Assembly: GCF_000308755.1 (NCBI RefSeq)
Contig: NZ_BAGF01000002.1
Location: 185,340-249,339 of the forward strand
Source: Nocardia pneumoniae NBRC 100136
GTDB lineage: Bacteria > Actinomycetota > Actinomycetes > Mycobacteriales > Mycobacteriaceae
DNA: 64,000 bases
Direction: 5' to 3'
The position numbers were made by a program, and so were the translations under genes. Positions 17,461 to 27,411 of this stretch are shown in pieces; positions within the stretch are counted from its first letter, which is position 1; each line of letters opens with the position of its first letter. The notes below the pieces were generated by a model. That model made no database searches, was not told the origin of the DNA, and saw only the letters and a list, made by a program, of their open reading frames with translations.

Positions 17461-19361
17461 GACCGGGAATGCCCAGTCCGGGTGCGCCGGACGCCAAAGC
17501 GAAATCGTTCGGGCCCTCCCTGAAACGGCTGCTGCGCAGGCTCGCTCCGGAACGGGTCTACGTCGCCCTGATCGTGGTGCTGGTCATCACCTCGGTGGTG
17601 TTGAACACCCTCGGCCCCTACATTCTCGGCAAGGCGACCAACCTGGTCTTCGACGGCGTGGTCGGCAAGCAGCTCCCGCCGGGCGTCACCAAGGATCAGG
17701 CGATAGAAGCGTTGCGGGCCAAGGGCGACGACACGCTCGCCGACATGCTCAGCGCCATGGACGTGGTGCCCGGCGTGGGCGTGGACTTCGACGCGGTCGC
17801 CCGGGTCCTCGGGCTGGTGCTGGTGCTCTACCTCGGCGCCGCCGTCTTCGGCTGGCTGCAGGGCTACCTGCTCAACATCGTGATCAACCGGACGGTGAAG
17901 CGGCTGCGCAGCGACGTCGAGGACAAGATCCACCGGCTTCCGTTGCGCTACTTCGACTCCGCGCCGCGCGGCGACGTGCTCAGCCGGGTGACCAACGACG
18001 TGGACAACGTGTCGCAGAGCTTGCAGCAGACCATGAGCCAGCTGTTGATCTCGGTGTTCTCGGTGCTCGGCATCCTGATCATGATGTTCTGGATCTCGTG
18101 GATGCTCGCGGTGATCGCGCTGCTCACCGTGCCCGCCGCCATCGTGGTCACCGCGCAGATCGCCAAACGCTCCAAGCCGCACTTCGTCAACCAGTGGAAA
18201 TACACCGGCCTGGTGAACGCCCAGGTCGAGGAGGCCTACACCGGGCACGAGGTGGTCACCGCGTTCGGGCGCAACCGGGAGGTCGGCAAGGAGTTCGACA
18301 AGCGCAACGAGGAGCTCTACCAGGCCAGCTTCAAGGCACAGTTCATCTCTGGGCTGATCATGCCCGCGATCATGTTCCTCGGGAACGTGAACTTCGTGCT
18401 GGTCGCGCTGGTCGGCGGCCTGAAGGTGGCGACAGGCACCCTCTCGCTCGGCGAGGTGCAGGCGTTCATCCAGTACTCCCGGCAGTTCAGCCAGCCGCTC
18501 ACCCAGCTCGGCGCGATGGCCAACCTGCTGCAATCCGGCGTCGCCTCGGCCGAACGGATCTTCGAGATCCTCGACGCCGAGGAGCAGACCCCGGATCCGG
18601 TGATGGACGATGCCCGTCCGGTCGATCGCGGCCGGGTGGAGTTCGAGGCCGTCTCGTTCCGCTACGAACCGGACAAACCGGTGATCGAGCGGCTCTCGCT
18701 GGTGGCCGAGCCAGGGCACGTGGTCGCGATCGTCGGCCCGACCGGCGCGGGAAAGACCACGCTGGTGAACCTGCTCATGCGGTTCTACGAACTGGACGCG
18801 GGCACCATCACCGTCGACGGGGTCGACATCACCCAGATCACCCGCGACCACCTGCGCTCGCGCATCGGCATGGTGTTGCAGGACACCTGGCTGTTCCGCG
18901 GCACCATCCGGGAGAACATCGCCTACGGCAACCCGAACGCCAGCGAGCAGGACATCCTCGCCGCGGCGCGCGCCGCCTACGTGGACCGCTTCGTGCACGC
19001 GCTGCCCGACGGCTACGACACCATCATCGACGAAGAGGGATCCGGCGTCAGCGCGGGCGAGAAACAGCTGATCACGATCGCACGCGCGTTCCTGGCCAAA
19101 CCGTCCATCCTCATCCTGGACGAGGCCACCAGCTCGGTGGACACCCGCACCGAGCTGCTGGTGCAGCACGCGACCGCCGCACTGCGCCGCGACCGCACCA
19201 GTTTCGTCATCGCCCACCGCCTGTCCACCATCCGCGACGCCGACCTGATCGTCGTCATGGAATCCGGCCGGATCGTGGAACACGGCACCCACGAACGCCT
19301 CCTCGAGGAGCGCGGCGCGTACTACCGCCTCTACAACGCCCAGTTCGCCGCGGCGGTGTGA
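17457..19361 (+). CDS. ABC exporter half-transporter, catalytic chain
   Basis: A 634-residue fused permease/ATPase. A segment of about 65 residues between the first two helices (DGVVGKQLPPGVTKDQ...) is an insertion typical of this heterodimeric subgroup. Walker A GPTGAGKT is near residue 427, and canonical Walker B LDEATSSVD near 553. The signature is degenerate (VSAGEKQ near 530), complementing the partner's intact SGGQ. Overlaps the upstream stop by 4 bp. No terminator is obvious after it; a 522-bp repeat-bearing gap follows. Confidence 0.92.
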   Translation: MRPGMPSPGAPDAKAKSFGPSLKRLLRRLAPERVYVALIVVLVITSVVLNTLGPYILGKATNLVFDGVVGKQLPPGVTKDQAIEALRAKGDDTLADMLSAMDVVPGVGVDFDAVARVLGLVLVLYLGAAVFGWLQGYLLNIVINRTVKRLRSDVEDKIHRLPLRYFDSAPRGDVLSRVTNDVDNVSQSLQQTMSQLLISVFSVLGILIMMFWISWMLAVIALLTVPAAIVVTAQIAKRSKPHFVNQWKYTGLVNAQVEEAYTGHEVVTAFGRNREVGKEFDKRNEELYQASFKAQFISGLIMPAIMFLGNVNFVLVALVGGLKVATGTLSLGEVQAFIQYSRQFSQPLTQLGAMANLLQSGVASAERIFEILDAEEQTPDPVMDDARPVDRGRVEFEAVSFRYEPDKPVIERLSLVAEPGHVVAIVGPTGAGKTTLVNLLMRFYELDAGTITVDGVDITQITRDHLRSRIGMVLQDTWLFRGTIRENIAYGNPNASEQDILAAARAAYVDRFVHALPDGYDTIIDEEGSGVSAGEKQLITIARAFLAKPSILILDEATSSVDTRTELLVQHATAALRRDRTSFVIAHRLSTIRDADLIVVMESGRIVEHGTHERLLEERGAYYRLYNAQFAAAV

Positions 19362-19387
19362 TTTGGCAGCGCCTGCGGCGCTGCGTG

Positions 19388-19474
19388 TTCGCGGCCCATC
19401 TGTGGCTCGTGTCCGAGCGACCGCCGCTGGCGACTTCGTCGCGGACGCGGCGGCCGCTCGGACGCGAGCCGGGC
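19388..19474 (+). repeat. Left arm of 87-bp inverted repeat flanking tgt
   Basis: Matches the reverse complement of 21152-21238 over 87 bp with 10 mismatches and no gaps (88 percent). Internally it can fold: GAGCG and CCGCCGC pair with later GCGGCGG and CGCTC, and CGA-CTTCG-TCG caps the hairpin. It resembles a REP-like palindromic unit. Confidence 0.8.
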
Positions 19475-19558
19475 CGCGAACGAGCAATGCTCGATCTCGC
19501 TTCGCTCGAAACCGGGAGCTGGGCCGATGTTGTTGCGTGGAGGGGCATGCGGGACGCC

Positions 19559-19702
19559 TGGTTGTTCGCTTGCCTGGATAGAGCTGAGCCGCTGGCCAGG
19601 CATTGCTTCGCAGTCAGGGGTGCCAGCGCCACGTGGCTGTTCGCTTGCCTGGATTCGGGAGTCGGGGGTGCCAGCGACGGCTGGTTGTTCGCCTGCCCGG
19701 AT
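19559..19702 (+). repeat. Three-copy degenerate tandem repeat
   Basis: A 21-bp core (TGGYTGTTCGCYTGCCYGGAT) at 19559, 19634 and 19682, at spacings of 75 and 48 bp. Copies one and three also share the following GAGCTGAGCCGC block. Not in a gene. Confidence 0.6.
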
Positions 19703-19775
19703 GGAGCTGAGCCGCCAGTCAGGTCTTGCTTCGCTCGAGAGTCGAGGCGTGCCGTGTGCTCGCGTTGCCGAGTAG

Positions 19776-21122
<1,347 letters not shown>

Positions 21123-21151
21123 TCTGTAGACCTGACCAACGGCTCACCCGT

Positions 21152-21238
21152 GTCGGGCTCGCGTCCGCGCGGCCGACGCGTCCGCTGCGAAGTCGCCAGC
21201 GGCGGTCGCTCGAACGCGAGCCACAGGTGGGCTGCGAA
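21152..21238 (-). repeat. Right arm of 87-bp inverted repeat flanking tgt
   Basis: Reverse-complement copy of 19388-19474 (10 mismatches in 87). Together the arms bracket tgt. It occupies most of the 127-bp gap between tgt and the convergent transporter gene. Confidence 0.8.
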
Positions 21239-21249
21239 ACAACCACTGC

Positions 21250-22029
21250 TCAGGCTTGTAGCGGAGCGACTTCCGTTGGGGCGTAAGTAGGTTCGCGCTT
21301 CTTCAGGAATGCGATCACGCGATAGGTGATCGGGAGCACCACTACTTCGACGAGGGTCTTCCAGAGGAAGCCGACGATCACGTAGTTCACGAACTGCTGC
21401 CAGGTGTCGATGCCGATGGCGCCCGCGGCGATCGAGCAGAAGAGCAGCGTGTCCGCGAACTCGCCGACGATGGTCGATCCGATCAGCCTGGCCCACAGGT
21501 ACTTTTCCTTGGTTCGCTCCTTGATCAGCACCAAGGTCGCGGAATTCAGCAGCTGTCCGACGAAGTATCCGGCCAGCCCTGCGAGGACGAGCCGGGGCGT
21601 CGTGCCGAGAACCGTGCGGAACGCCTCCTGGTTCTCGTAGAAGCTCGCGGCGGGCAGTCGGATCGCGATGGCGAAGCACACCACCGTCAGCAGCAAGGCG
21701 GCGAAACCGTAGTAGATCGCGCGCCGGGTGGCGCGGAAACCGTACACCTCGCTCAGCACGTCGCCGAGGATGTAGGCCAGCGGGAACAGGAAGAAGGCGC
21801 CGTCGGTGGCGATGGGCAGGATTTGCAGCGGCCCCAGCGACACCGAGCGATCGCCGAGGAACTCCACCCCCTTGGTGGCACAGATGTTGGAAATGATCAG
21901 GGTCGCGGTGAACAGGGCCACGATCGGTGCGTAGTACCCCCGCGCCACCTCGGCGAATGCCGCGTGGTTCGACGCGGGGCGCCCAGGCCCGCCGTGTTCT
22001 TCAGTGGTATTCGACTCACTCACCCGCAT
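21250..22029 (-). CDS. Queuosine precursor transporter (YhhQ/VUT family)
   Basis: A 259-residue membrane protein with about six helices: APIVALFTATLIISNICATK, DGAFFLFPLAYILGDVLSEVYG, AIYYGFAALLLTVVCFAIAI, LVLAGLAGYFVGQLLNS, STIVGEFADTLLFCSIAAG and FVNYVIVGFLWKTLVEVVV. These signatures (SN..A.K, FPL.Y...D...E.YG, G...VGE..DT..F) are those of the YhhQ family, which imports preQ0/preQ1 or queuine-like bases. Facing tgt, with gluQRS nearby, it supports a salvage role. The start is uncertain: ATG at 22029 or 22032, or GTG at 22023; the gene is divergent from the DUF4190 gene. Confidence 0.87.
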   Translation of the reverse strand: MRVSESNTTEEHGGPGRPASNHAAFAEVARGYYAPIVALFTATLIISNICATKGVEFLGDRSVSLGPLQILPIATDGAFFLFPLAYILGDVLSEVYGFRATRRAIYYGFAALLLTVVCFAIAIRLPAASFYENQEAFRTVLGTTPRLVLAGLAGYFVGQLLNSATLVLIKERTKEKYLWARLIGSTIVGEFADTLLFCSIAAGAIGIDTWQQFVNYVIVGFLWKTLVEVVVLPITYRVIAFLKKREPTYAPTEVAPLQA

Positions 22030-22061
22030 CATCAAACCAGGTTGTGGAATACGCTGTAGCA

Positions 22062-22577
22062 ATGACGAATCCCGGGGACTCCGACGAATGGTGGAAGCAG
22101 TACGGCGGCCAAGGCGTGTCGCCGGAGTCCGGTGGGCAGAGCTCGCTGCCGCAGTACCCGAGCGCCGAGCAGCCGTCGGGTTATCCCTCGGCGCCGCAGT
22201 ACCCGGTGCAGCCGCCGTCGCAGCCGATGACGCCGCCTCCGCAGCCGCAGTACCCGTCCTACCAGCAGCCTGCGCAGCCGTATCCGCAGCCGAGCTACGG
22301 CTACCAGAGTCCCTACCAGCCCTACGGCGCTCCCGCGCAGGGCACCAACGGCATGGCGATCGGCGCGCTGATCTCGTCGCTGGTCGGGTTCGTCACCTGT
22401 GGGCTCGGCTCGATCATCGGCGTCATTCTCGGCGTCGTCGCGCTGAATCAGATCAAGCAGTCCGGCCAGGAGGGCCGCGGTATGGCGCTCGCGGGCATCT
22501 GGATCGGTGTCGGTGCGTTCGTGCTGGGCCTGCTGTATTTCGTCGTCGTGATCGTCGTTGGGGTCTCCAGCGCGTAG
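22062..22577 (+). CDS. DUF4190 membrane protein with Pro/Gln/Tyr-rich cytoplasmic tail
   Basis: A 171-residue protein. Residues 1-95 are low-complexity (P, Q, Y, S), probably disordered. Two membrane helices follow: AIGALISSLVGFVTCGLGSI continuing to the ALNQI segment, then a second beginning GIWIGVGAFVLGLL. The loop ALNQIKQSGQEGRGMALAGI is the DUF4190 hallmark. Only 32 bp separate its ATG from the divergent transporter start. A strong terminator follows. Function unknown; such proteins are common at actinobacterial membranes. Confidence 0.85.
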   Translation: MTNPGDSDEWWKQYGGQGVSPESGGQSSLPQYPSAEQPSGYPSAPQYPVQPPSQPMTPPPQPQYPSYQQPAQPYPQPSYGYQSPYQPYGAPAQGTNGMAIGALISSLVGFVTCGLGSIIGVILGVVALNQIKQSGQEGRGMALAGIWIGVGAFVLGLLYFVVVIVVGVSSA

Positions 22578-22598
22578 CCGCCGGGCTGGAAAAGCATC

Positions 22599-22626
22599 AG
22601 GGGCGCACCCGAATGGGTGCGCCCCT
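22599..22626. terminator. Hairpin terminator between convergent DUF4190 and RDD genes
   Basis: A perfect 12-bp stem (22599-22610 with 22615-22626) and a 4-nt loop, GC-rich. It lies between two converging genes and can serve both. Confidence 0.8.
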
Positions 22627-22651
22627 GCGCATTTCGGACGACCTACGCGGC

Positions 22652-23353
22652 TCAGGCCTTGATGACCTGGGTGCCGCCGGCGAACTTGTCGTGCCAACCT
22701 TGCTTGTTCGGGTCCTGGGAGATGGTGATGATGATGTAGATCACCAGACCCAGCGACACGAGACCGCCGACGCACGGGATGATGTTCGCCGCGATGAACA
22801 GGTTGCGCTTCAGCGAGGTGACCGGGTCCACATTGCCCGCGCCGCCGGGGGCGACCACCTTCAGGCCGAGGATCTTCTTGCCGAGCGTGGCGCCCTGCGA
22901 GGTCTCCAGGCCGACGAAGTAGCCGAGCTGCACCAGGGTCCAGACCAGGCTGAGCCCGATGGTCAGGCCGAAGGAGTCGCTGACCAGGGCGTACAGGATG
23001 AAGTACGGGATCAGCAGAATGATCGCGTCGATGACGCGGGCGCCGATGCGGGTGCCGAGGTCACCCGGCTGACCGCCGTAGTTGTTGAAACCGGGCTGCT
23101 GCGGGTACTGACCGTAGGGGTCCTGCCCGTACTGCGGCTGCTGACCGTACTGCGGCTGCTGGCCGTATTGCGGCGGCTGCTGCTGCCCGTACTGGGGCTG
23201 CTGCCCGTACTGCGGGGGCTGCTGCCCGTACTGCGGAGGCTGCTGGCCGTGCTGCGGAGGCTGGCCGTACTGGTCGCCGCCCTGCGGGTACGGCTGCCCA
23301 TACGGCTGCCCGCCCTGCGGATACTGGTTGGGGTCGTACCCACCGCTTGTCAT
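22652..23353 (-). CDS. RDD-family membrane protein with QYGQ repeats
   Basis: A 233-residue protein. The N-terminal 95 residues consist of Q/P/Y/G repeats (QPPQYGQ, QYGQQ), likely disordered. The RDD domain follows, with 'GTRIGARVIDAIILLIPYF' (the Arg-Asp pattern) and 'TLGKKILGLKVV', and three to four helices with a Cys in the last one. Function unknown; RDD proteins have been linked to ion or solute transport in other bacteria. ATG start at 23353. Downstream of gluQRS by 47 bp on the same strand. Confidence 0.85.
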   Translation of the reverse strand: MTSGGYDPNQYPQGGQPYGQPYPQGGDQYGQPPQHGQQPPQYGQQPPQYGQQPQYGQQQPPQYGQQPQYGQQPQYGQDPYGQYPQQPGFNNYGGQPGDLGTRIGARVIDAIILLIPYFILYALVSDSFGLTIGLSLVWTLVQLGYFVGLETSQGATLGKKILGLKVVAPGGAGNVDPVTSLKRNLFIAANIIPCVGGLVSLGLVIYIIITISQDPNKQGWHDKFAGGTQVIKA

Positions 23354-23400
23354 AGTTATTTGTCCTCGTCGATTGATCAGTAGTTGGACCGATGCGTACG

Positions 23401-24318
23401 TTACGGACATCCGCTGTGTTGCAACAACCCATTCACATCGAGTGTCCACGGTTCGCGGGGCAGTAATAGCGGGTCGAAATGCGTGAGTAGCTCGGCGGAC
23501 GAGCTCGCGGTGTAGCCGAGCGAAGCGGCGAGTGCCGCGACGACATCGCCGGGTGTGTTGCCGAGCGCCCGCCGGTCGGTAAGCGTCACGGCGCCATCCC
23601 GTTTCGCCAGCCGCCGTCCCTCCGGGTTGAGCACCAGCGGCACATGGGCATAGCGCGGCACCGGAAGACCGAGCAGGGTCGCGAGGTATGCCTGTCGCGG
23701 TGTCGACGGCAGCAGATCGTCGCCGCGCACCACCTGGTCGACGCCCTGTGCCGCGTCGTCCACCACCACCGCGAGGTTGTAGGCCGGGACACCGTCGCCG
23801 CGGCGCAGCACCACGTCGTCGACCGGGCCGCGGTAGCGGCCGTGCAGGTCGTCGTGCACCTCGAACTCGGTGGCCGTCGCGCGCAGGCGCAGCGCGGCAG
23901 GGCGGCCCTCGGCGCGCAGGCGGGTGCGTTCCGCCGCGCTCAGTTCGCGGCAGGTGCCGGGATAGGCGCCCATCGGCCCGTGCGGCGCTGTCGCTGCCTT
24001 CTGGATTTCTTTTCGCGTGCAAAAACATTCGTAGGTCAGTCCGGCGGCGGTGAGGCGTTCGATGGCCGCGTCGTAATCCGGCAGCCGTTCGGATTGGCGC
24101 ACCACGGGGCCGTCCCAGTCCACGCCGATCGCGGCGAGGTCGTCCAGTTGCCGCCGCTCGGCGCCGGGGCGCACCCGATCCAGGTCATCGATCCTGAGCA
24201 CGAAGCGGCGGCCGGTGGAGCGGGCGAACGCCCAGGCGAGCAGCGCCGTGCGGAGATTGCCCAGGTGCAGGTCACCGGACGGGCTCGGCGCGTACCGGCC
24301 CGCGCCCGGCTCAGCCAC
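23401..24318 (-). CDS. gluQRS: Glutamyl-queuosine tRNA(Asp) synthetase
   Basis: A 305-residue truncated class I synthetase lacking the anticodon-binding domain. It activates glutamate and attaches it to queuosine-34 of tRNA-Asp. The HIGH-like motif is in PSPSGDLHLGN (residues 11-21) and the KMSKS-like motif is LAKRDG near residue 240. The zinc site C98-F-C100 with Y119 and C123 matches the E. coli pattern. Length and motifs separate it from full GluRS. GTG start. It needs tRNA already carrying Q, which fits the nearby tgt and YhhQ-type genes. Confidence 0.9.
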   Translation of the reverse strand: MAEPGAGRYAPSPSGDLHLGNLRTALLAWAFARSTGRRFVLRIDDLDRVRPGAERRQLDDLAAIGVDWDGPVVRQSERLPDYDAAIERLTAAGLTYECFCTRKEIQKAATAPHGPMGAYPGTCRELSAAERTRLRAEGRPAALRLRATATEFEVHDDLHGRYRGPVDDVVLRRGDGVPAYNLAVVVDDAAQGVDQVVRGDDLLPSTPRQAYLATLLGLPVPRYAHVPLVLNPEGRRLAKRDGAVTLTDRRALGNTPGDVVAALAASLGYTASSSAELLTHFDPLLLPREPWTLDVNGLLQHSGCP

Positions 24319-24374
24319 GGGCTCCGCTGGTGAACGAGGAGATGCGCATTCCTGCCATCGTAGGAGCGCGGCGA

Positions 24375-24857
24375 TCAGCCGCGCAGACGCGGCCTCAGGT
24401 CGGCCTCGGACAGTTCTTCACCGGCATCGAGCGCGGCGAGCAGAGATCCCGCGTGGGCGATCAGTCCGGCGAGGTCGATACCGTAGGGCACGCTATCTTT
24501 TTCCGGACTATAGGCGGTCAAACGGGACACCGCGCGGGCGAGGAGTGTACGCGCCCCCTTGGGATTTCCCCGTTGTATGTGGGTCAGACCGACAGCGAAC
24601 TGCGCCAGGGCCTGCCACAGCATCCGCTCGGCGAACGGTCCGTTCTTCCATGCGGCCTCTAAAACCTCATGTGCGTTGAAAGCTAGTCCGTTGTCCAGCA
24701 GTTGCTGGGCGAAGGTCAAGGTTTGCTGGGGTGGCAGATCTAGATCATCCGGAATTCGGGGGACTCCGGTGCTGCCCGGCGGCAGTGGGCGCCCGAGGCG
24801 GTCGCGCGGCCGGGCGTTACGGGCGCGACCTGCGTCGTCGCGATCGCGTTCGACCAT
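24375..24857 (-). CDS. DUF309 family protein
   Basis: A 160-residue soluble helical protein. The DUF309 signature FNAHEVLEAAWKNG is present, followed by LWQALAQFAVGLTHIQRGNPKGA. The N-terminal 45 residues are charged and Arg/Pro-rich. Start chosen at 24857 because GGA lies 5 nt upstream; upstream ATGs at 24866 and 24869 lack a site. Downstream of it, on the same strand, is gluQRS. Function unknown. Confidence 0.8.
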   Translation of the reverse strand: MVERDRDDAGRARNARPRDRLGRPLPPGSTGVPRIPDDLDLPPQQTLTFAQQLLDNGLAFNAHEVLEAAWKNGPFAERMLWQALAQFAVGLTHIQRGNPKGARTLLARAVSRLTAYSPEKDSVPYGIDLAGLIAHAGSLLAALDAGEELSEADLRPRLRG

Positions 24858-25282
24858 AGGTTCCATCATGCACGGCCGCGGCGGAGCCGTCGACGCGGGC
24901 CCGGGCGGTCGCCGAATTGTCGGCCGATAACAGAGCAATCACATCCGCTAAAAACATTGTGGTACGCCAGTGCGAAGAATGGCTGCCAGCGCCTGGCAAT
25001 GTTTCCGCAAACCTCTTCCTTCGCAAACCTGTGTGGCTGCGATGATTGAATAGGCAAGAGACGGGCAAACTTTCGATGGACCTGCTAGTGTGGGCCCGCG
25101 GGGACAGGCCCCGCGCGAGGTTAATTTCCTCTCGAACTCCACGTGCGATATCAACGCACCGGGAAAGTGCGCTCTACCAAGGGCGCACTGCGGGATTCGG
25201 CTTTCAGCCGAGTTCCGAGGCTAGCTGGAACAATGTCAGGAGAAATCTATCTCGCTCTCGACGCAGCAAAGGAGCTAGTGCC
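24858..25282. other. Intergenic region with several potential RNA hairpins
   Basis: 425 bp between the divergent DUF309 and DUF397 genes. Inverted repeats: TGCCAG-N3-CTGGCA (24984-24998), CGCGGGG-N5-CCCCGCG (25097-25115), AGTGCGC-N10-GCGCACT (25166-25189) and TCGGCT-N3-AGCCGA (25197-25211). The last three could form a structured 5' leader for the DUF397 gene. No coding frame looks real. Confidence 0.5.
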
Positions 25283-25492
25283 GTGGAAGTTGATTTGGCG
25301 GGCGCTGTGTGGCGCAAGAGCACATACAGCGGCCCGGATGGGAACTGCGTAGAAGTCGCTTTCCTCGGGGATGGCAATGTCGCGGTTCGTGACACCAAGG
25401 ACAACGGACGGGGCCCGGTCTTGGCCTTCGTGCCGAGCGAGTGGGATGCGTTCCTAGTGGGGGTCTCGGCGGGGGAGTTCCGGCGCGGATAA
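25283..25492 (+). CDS. DUF397 domain protein
   Basis: A 69-residue protein of the actinobacterial DUF397 family: 'VWRKSTYSGPDGNCVEVAF', then 'VAVRDTKDNGRGPVLAF' and 'EWDAFLVGVSAGEF'. GTG start with AAAGGAG about 8 nt upstream. In streptomycetes such genes usually sit next to an XRE-family regulator; here no such partner is adjacent, so it is an orphan copy. The long hairpin-rich region before it is unusual. Function not established. Confidence 0.87.
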   Translation: MEVDLAGAVWRKSTYSGPDGNCVEVAFLGDGNVAVRDTKDNGRGPVLAFVPSEWDAFLVGVSAGEFRRG

Positions 25493-25525
25493 ACCGCACT
25501 GGAGCAGCCTGAGCCAGGCAAAGCG

Positions 25526-25552
25526 GGCCCCGGGTCGCATGGACTCGGGGCC
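25526..25552. terminator. Hairpin terminator after DUF397
   Basis: A 7-bp GC stem (25526-25532 with 25546-25552) followed by TTCGCGGTTTTCC. It sits between convergent genes (DUF397 and cytochrome b). Confidence 0.55.
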
Positions 25553-25593
25553 TTCGCGGTTTTCCGTGGACGATTTCCGGCGCCGTCCGATCA

Positions 25594-27234
25594 TCAATGG
25601 GCGGATCCGTTTCCGCGGCCGTTCACCCGCTCCTGGATCCTGCGTAGCACGGCGAGTTGTTTGCGTTCCTCTTCGTGTTCGGTCGCGAAGTGCTGCTCGC
25701 TCTCCTGGCGCGGGTCCGCGCGCAGGAAGCTGCCGGTGCCCGGCTTGCCTGCCGCGCCCAGCTTGCTCATCTTCTTCGGGACCGGAGCGCCCTGATACGC
25801 CAGCGGAATCGGGTGACCGTGCTCGTCCACCGGGCCGAGCGGCTGGTGGATCTCGATGTACTCACCGTGCGGCAAGCGCTTGATCACACCGGTCTCCACA
25901 CCGTGCTCCAGCACCGCGCGGTCGCTGCGCTGCAAGCCGAGGCAGATGCGGTAGGCGAGGAAGTAGGCCAATGGCGGTCCGAGTAGAAGCCCGATCCGGC
26001 CCACCCAGGTCGTCGCGTTCAGCGAGATGTCGAACTTGTAGGCGATGATGTCGTTGACGCAGGACAGGGTCAGCACCACGTAGAACGCGATCGCCATCGC
26101 GCCGATCGCGGTGCGGACCGGCACGTCACGCGGGCGTTGCAGCAGGTTGTGGTGCGCGGCTCGGTCGCCGGTCAGGCGTTTCTCGATCCACGGGTAGGCG
26201 ATGAGCAGGACGAACACCAAAGTCATGATCACCGCGACCCAGAACACCGCGGGCACGGTGTAGCGGCCCAGATACAGCTCCCACGGCGGCATCAACCGCG
26301 CCATGCCGTCGGTCCACATCATGTAGAAGTCCGGCTGCGATCCCGCCGACACCTGCGAGGGGTTGTACGGGCCCAGGTTCCAGATCGGGTTGATCTGCAA
26401 CAGCCCGCCCATGAGGCCCACGGTGCCGAGGGTGAAGGCGAAGAACGCGCCTTGATCCGCGGCGAACACCGGCACGATGCGGGCGCCCACCACGTTGTTC
26501 TCGGTGCGGCCCGGGCCGGGGAACTGGGTGTGCTTCTGGTACCACACCAATGCGATGTGTGCGGCGATCAGCGCCAGGATGATCCCCGGAAATAGCAGCA
26601 CGTGCGCGATGTACAGGCGCGGGATGATGATGTCGCCGGGGACATCGCCACCGAACATCAGCCAGTGCATCCAGGTGCCGATGATCGGGATGGAAATCGT
26701 GATGCCCGAGAACGCGGCCCGCAGGCCGGTGCCCGACAGCAGGTCATCGGGCAGCGAGTAGCCGAAGAAGCCCTCGAACATCGCCAGGATCAGCAGCAGC
26801 GAGCCCATGACCCAGTTCGCTTCCCTCGGCTTGCGGAAGGCGCCGGTGAAGAAGATCCGGAACAAGTGCACGATGATCGACGCCGCGAACAGCAGCGCCG
26901 CCCAATGGTGCACCTGGCGGACGAACAGACCGCCGCGCACCTCGAAGGAGATGTTGAGCGCCGTCTCGTAGGCCCGCGACATCGTTACGCCGCGTAGGGG
27001 CTGGTAGGAACCGTCGTAGACGACCTCCGTCATGGAGGGGTCGAAGAACAATGTCAGATACACACCCGACAGCAGCAGGATGATGAAGCTGTAGAGCGCG
27101 ATCTCACCGAGCAGGAACGACCAATGCGTCGGGAAGACCTTGTTGATCGACCGCTTCACGAACGCCGCGGCCTTATACCGCTCGTCCGCCTCATGGGCTT
27201 GCGTAGCGATCGCGCGAGCTAGATCTGTAGCCAT
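25594..27234 (-). CDS. qcrB: Cytochrome bc1 complex cytochrome b subunit, stand-alone copy
   Basis: A 546-residue cytochrome b of the actinobacterial menaquinol:cytochrome c reductase. It has both haem-ligand His pairs: [19 protein letters not shown] on one helix, and [18 protein letters not shown] on another. The actinobacterial signatures [16 protein letters not shown] and [17 protein letters not shown] are present, plus the cytoplasmic C-terminal tail with [16 protein letters not shown]. Length and sequence closely resemble M. tuberculosis QcrB (549 aa). QcrC and QcrA, normally upstream in one operon, are absent here. It is therefore a relocated gene or second paralogue. ATG at 27234. Confidence 0.9.
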   Translation of the reverse strand: MATDLARAIATQAHEADERYKAAAFVKRSINKVFPTHWSFLLGEIALYSFIILLLSGVYLTLFFDPSMTEVVYDGSYQPLRGVTMSRAYETALNISFEVRGGLFVRQVHHWAALLFAASIIVHLFRIFFTGAFRKPREANWVMGSLLLILAMFEGFFGYSLPDDLLSGTGLRAAFSGITISIPIIGTWMHWLMFGGDVPGDIIIPRLYIAHVLLFPGIILALIAAHIALVWYQKHTQFPGPGRTENNVVGARIVPVFAADQGAFFAFTLGTVGLMGGLLQINPIWNLGPYNPSQVSAGSQPDFYMMWTDGMARLMPPWELYLGRYTVPAVFWVAVIMTLVFVLLIAYPWIEKRLTGDRAAHHNLLQRPRDVPVRTAIGAMAIAFYVVLTLSCVNDIIAYKFDISLNATTWVGRIGLLLGPPLAYFLAYRICLGLQRSDRAVLEHGVETGVIKRLPHGEYIEIHQPLGPVDEHGHPIPLAYQGAPVPKKMSKLGAAGKPGTGSFLRADPRQESEQHFATEHEEERKQLAVLRRIQERVNGRGNGSAH

Positions 27235-27411
27235 GGCCGACACCCCGCCCTGGGTGAGAGTGGTATCTGTTCCTACTACAGACGGTAGCAGAGCTTGGCG
27301 GCGGAATCGATGGGGTTTCCCGCCCGGTTGTGGAACAAGATCATTCACATTTACTTCGGGCTTGCCGGAAGTGGACGCGTCCGAGTCGATATCGTTTTAC
27401 TGGTGAGCGCG

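Noticed and set aside
23100..23330. Short tandem repeats that might suggest a CRISPR array
   Set aside because: They are in-frame QYGQ-type codon repeats of the RDD protein, without spacers of equal size.
24975..25290. Possible c-di-AMP, SAM-IV or 6C-type riboswitch
   Set aside because: Hairpins exist, but none of the conserved core sequences of these classes could be recognised.
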